Position numbers and translations under genes: made by a program | Origin: Candidatus Kaiserbacteria bacterium | GTDB taxonomy: Bacteria > Patescibacteriota > Minisyncoccia > Phycocordibacterales > UBA918 | Reading direction: 5' to 3' | Assembly: GCA_007117575.1 (NCBI GenBank) | Contig: SKGH01000015.1 | Span: 1 to 5,061, forward strand | Length of the DNA stretch: 5,061 bases | The notes under the pieces: generated by a model | The model's database searches: none | Seen by the model: only the letters and a program-made list of their open reading frames with translations | What the model was told of the DNA's origin: nothing | Shown: positions 4,986-5,061 of the stretch, piece after piece | Layout of the letters: each line of letters opens with the position of its first letter | Position numbering within the stretch: the stretch's first letter is position 1

Positions 4986-5061
4986 TCACTCAAACCTTTC
5001 ATCGTACCACCAAGTACCCCTCACCCAGCTCCAGTTTCCGTGATCATTTATATTCTTTCGT
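4986..5061 (-). CDS. 3' end of an unrecognised convergent gene (partial)
   Basis: On the minus strand one frame stays open from the window edge to TGA (4986-4988). It gives about 24 C-terminal residues ending WSWVRGTWWYDERFE, rich in tryptophan and charged residues. The other two minus frames are stopped within this stretch. The plus strand here is unusually C-rich (for example 5007-5033), the reverse of the G-rich plus strand in the five genes, which suits minus-strand coding. The stop would lie 42 bases from the tsf stop, facing it. I do not recognise the protein. The piece is too short to exclude chance, or the end of a mobile element. Confidence 0.3.
   Translation of the reverse strand, partial: RKNINDHGNWSWVRGTWWYDERFE

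Noticed and set aside
4802..5002. 66-codon minus-strand ORF over the tsf end
   Set aside because: Most of it is antisense to the conserved EF-Ts C-terminus; the better candidate on this strand is the different frame ending at 4986.

Overview
The window is low in GC and bacterial. It looks like a member of the Candidate Phyla Radiation (Patescibacteria), most likely a Parcubacteria-type lineage. This rests on protein character and gene content only: a 194-residue EF-Ts with a CPR-like N-terminus, a release factor 1 with a shortened N-terminal domain, a cysteine-free L31, a secreted coiled-coil murein hydrolase with a lytic-transglycosylase-like domain, and the order L31 - RF1 - S2 - EF-Ts. No rRNA, tRNA, CRISPR array or transposase is visible.

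Layout. Positions 1-238 hold no convincing gene. They contain three degenerate tandem repeats of about 58-68 bases, each able to form small hairpins, followed by an extended -10 promoter. Positions 239-1663 encode an exported cell-wall hydrolase: signal peptide, long coiled coil, glycine linker and catalytic domain. A 177-base gap with a 9-bp inverted repeat leads to rpmE (1841-2104), which has its own promoter and a probable terminator. prfA follows at 2286-3281. A 248-base gap carries a post-prfA hairpin, a consensus -10 box, two tiny overlapping ORFs and a hairpin with a possible pseudoknot, then rpsB (3530-4297). A terminator-like hairpin separates rpsB from tsf (4359-4943), whose start codon lies inside another inverted repeat. 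The last 118 bases change to a C-rich plus strand and probably contain the 3' end of an unrecognised convergent gene.

How the genes relate. L31 and S2 are ribosome components, RF1 ends translation at UAA and UAG, and EF-Ts recycles EF-Tu, so four of the five genes form a translation block on one strand. They do not look like one tightly coupled operon: gaps are 62-248 bases and several hold promoter- or terminator-like signals. None of the five starts has a Shine-Dalgarno sequence. At least two (the hydrolase and rpmE) have a -10 box so close that the mRNA should be leaderless or nearly so. The hydrolase at the left is functionally separate.

I do not see clear evidence of a new multi-gene system. 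The most interesting parts are non-coding: the structured triple repeat before the hydrolase, the complex rpsB leader, and the apparent SD-less, near-leaderless gene starts.
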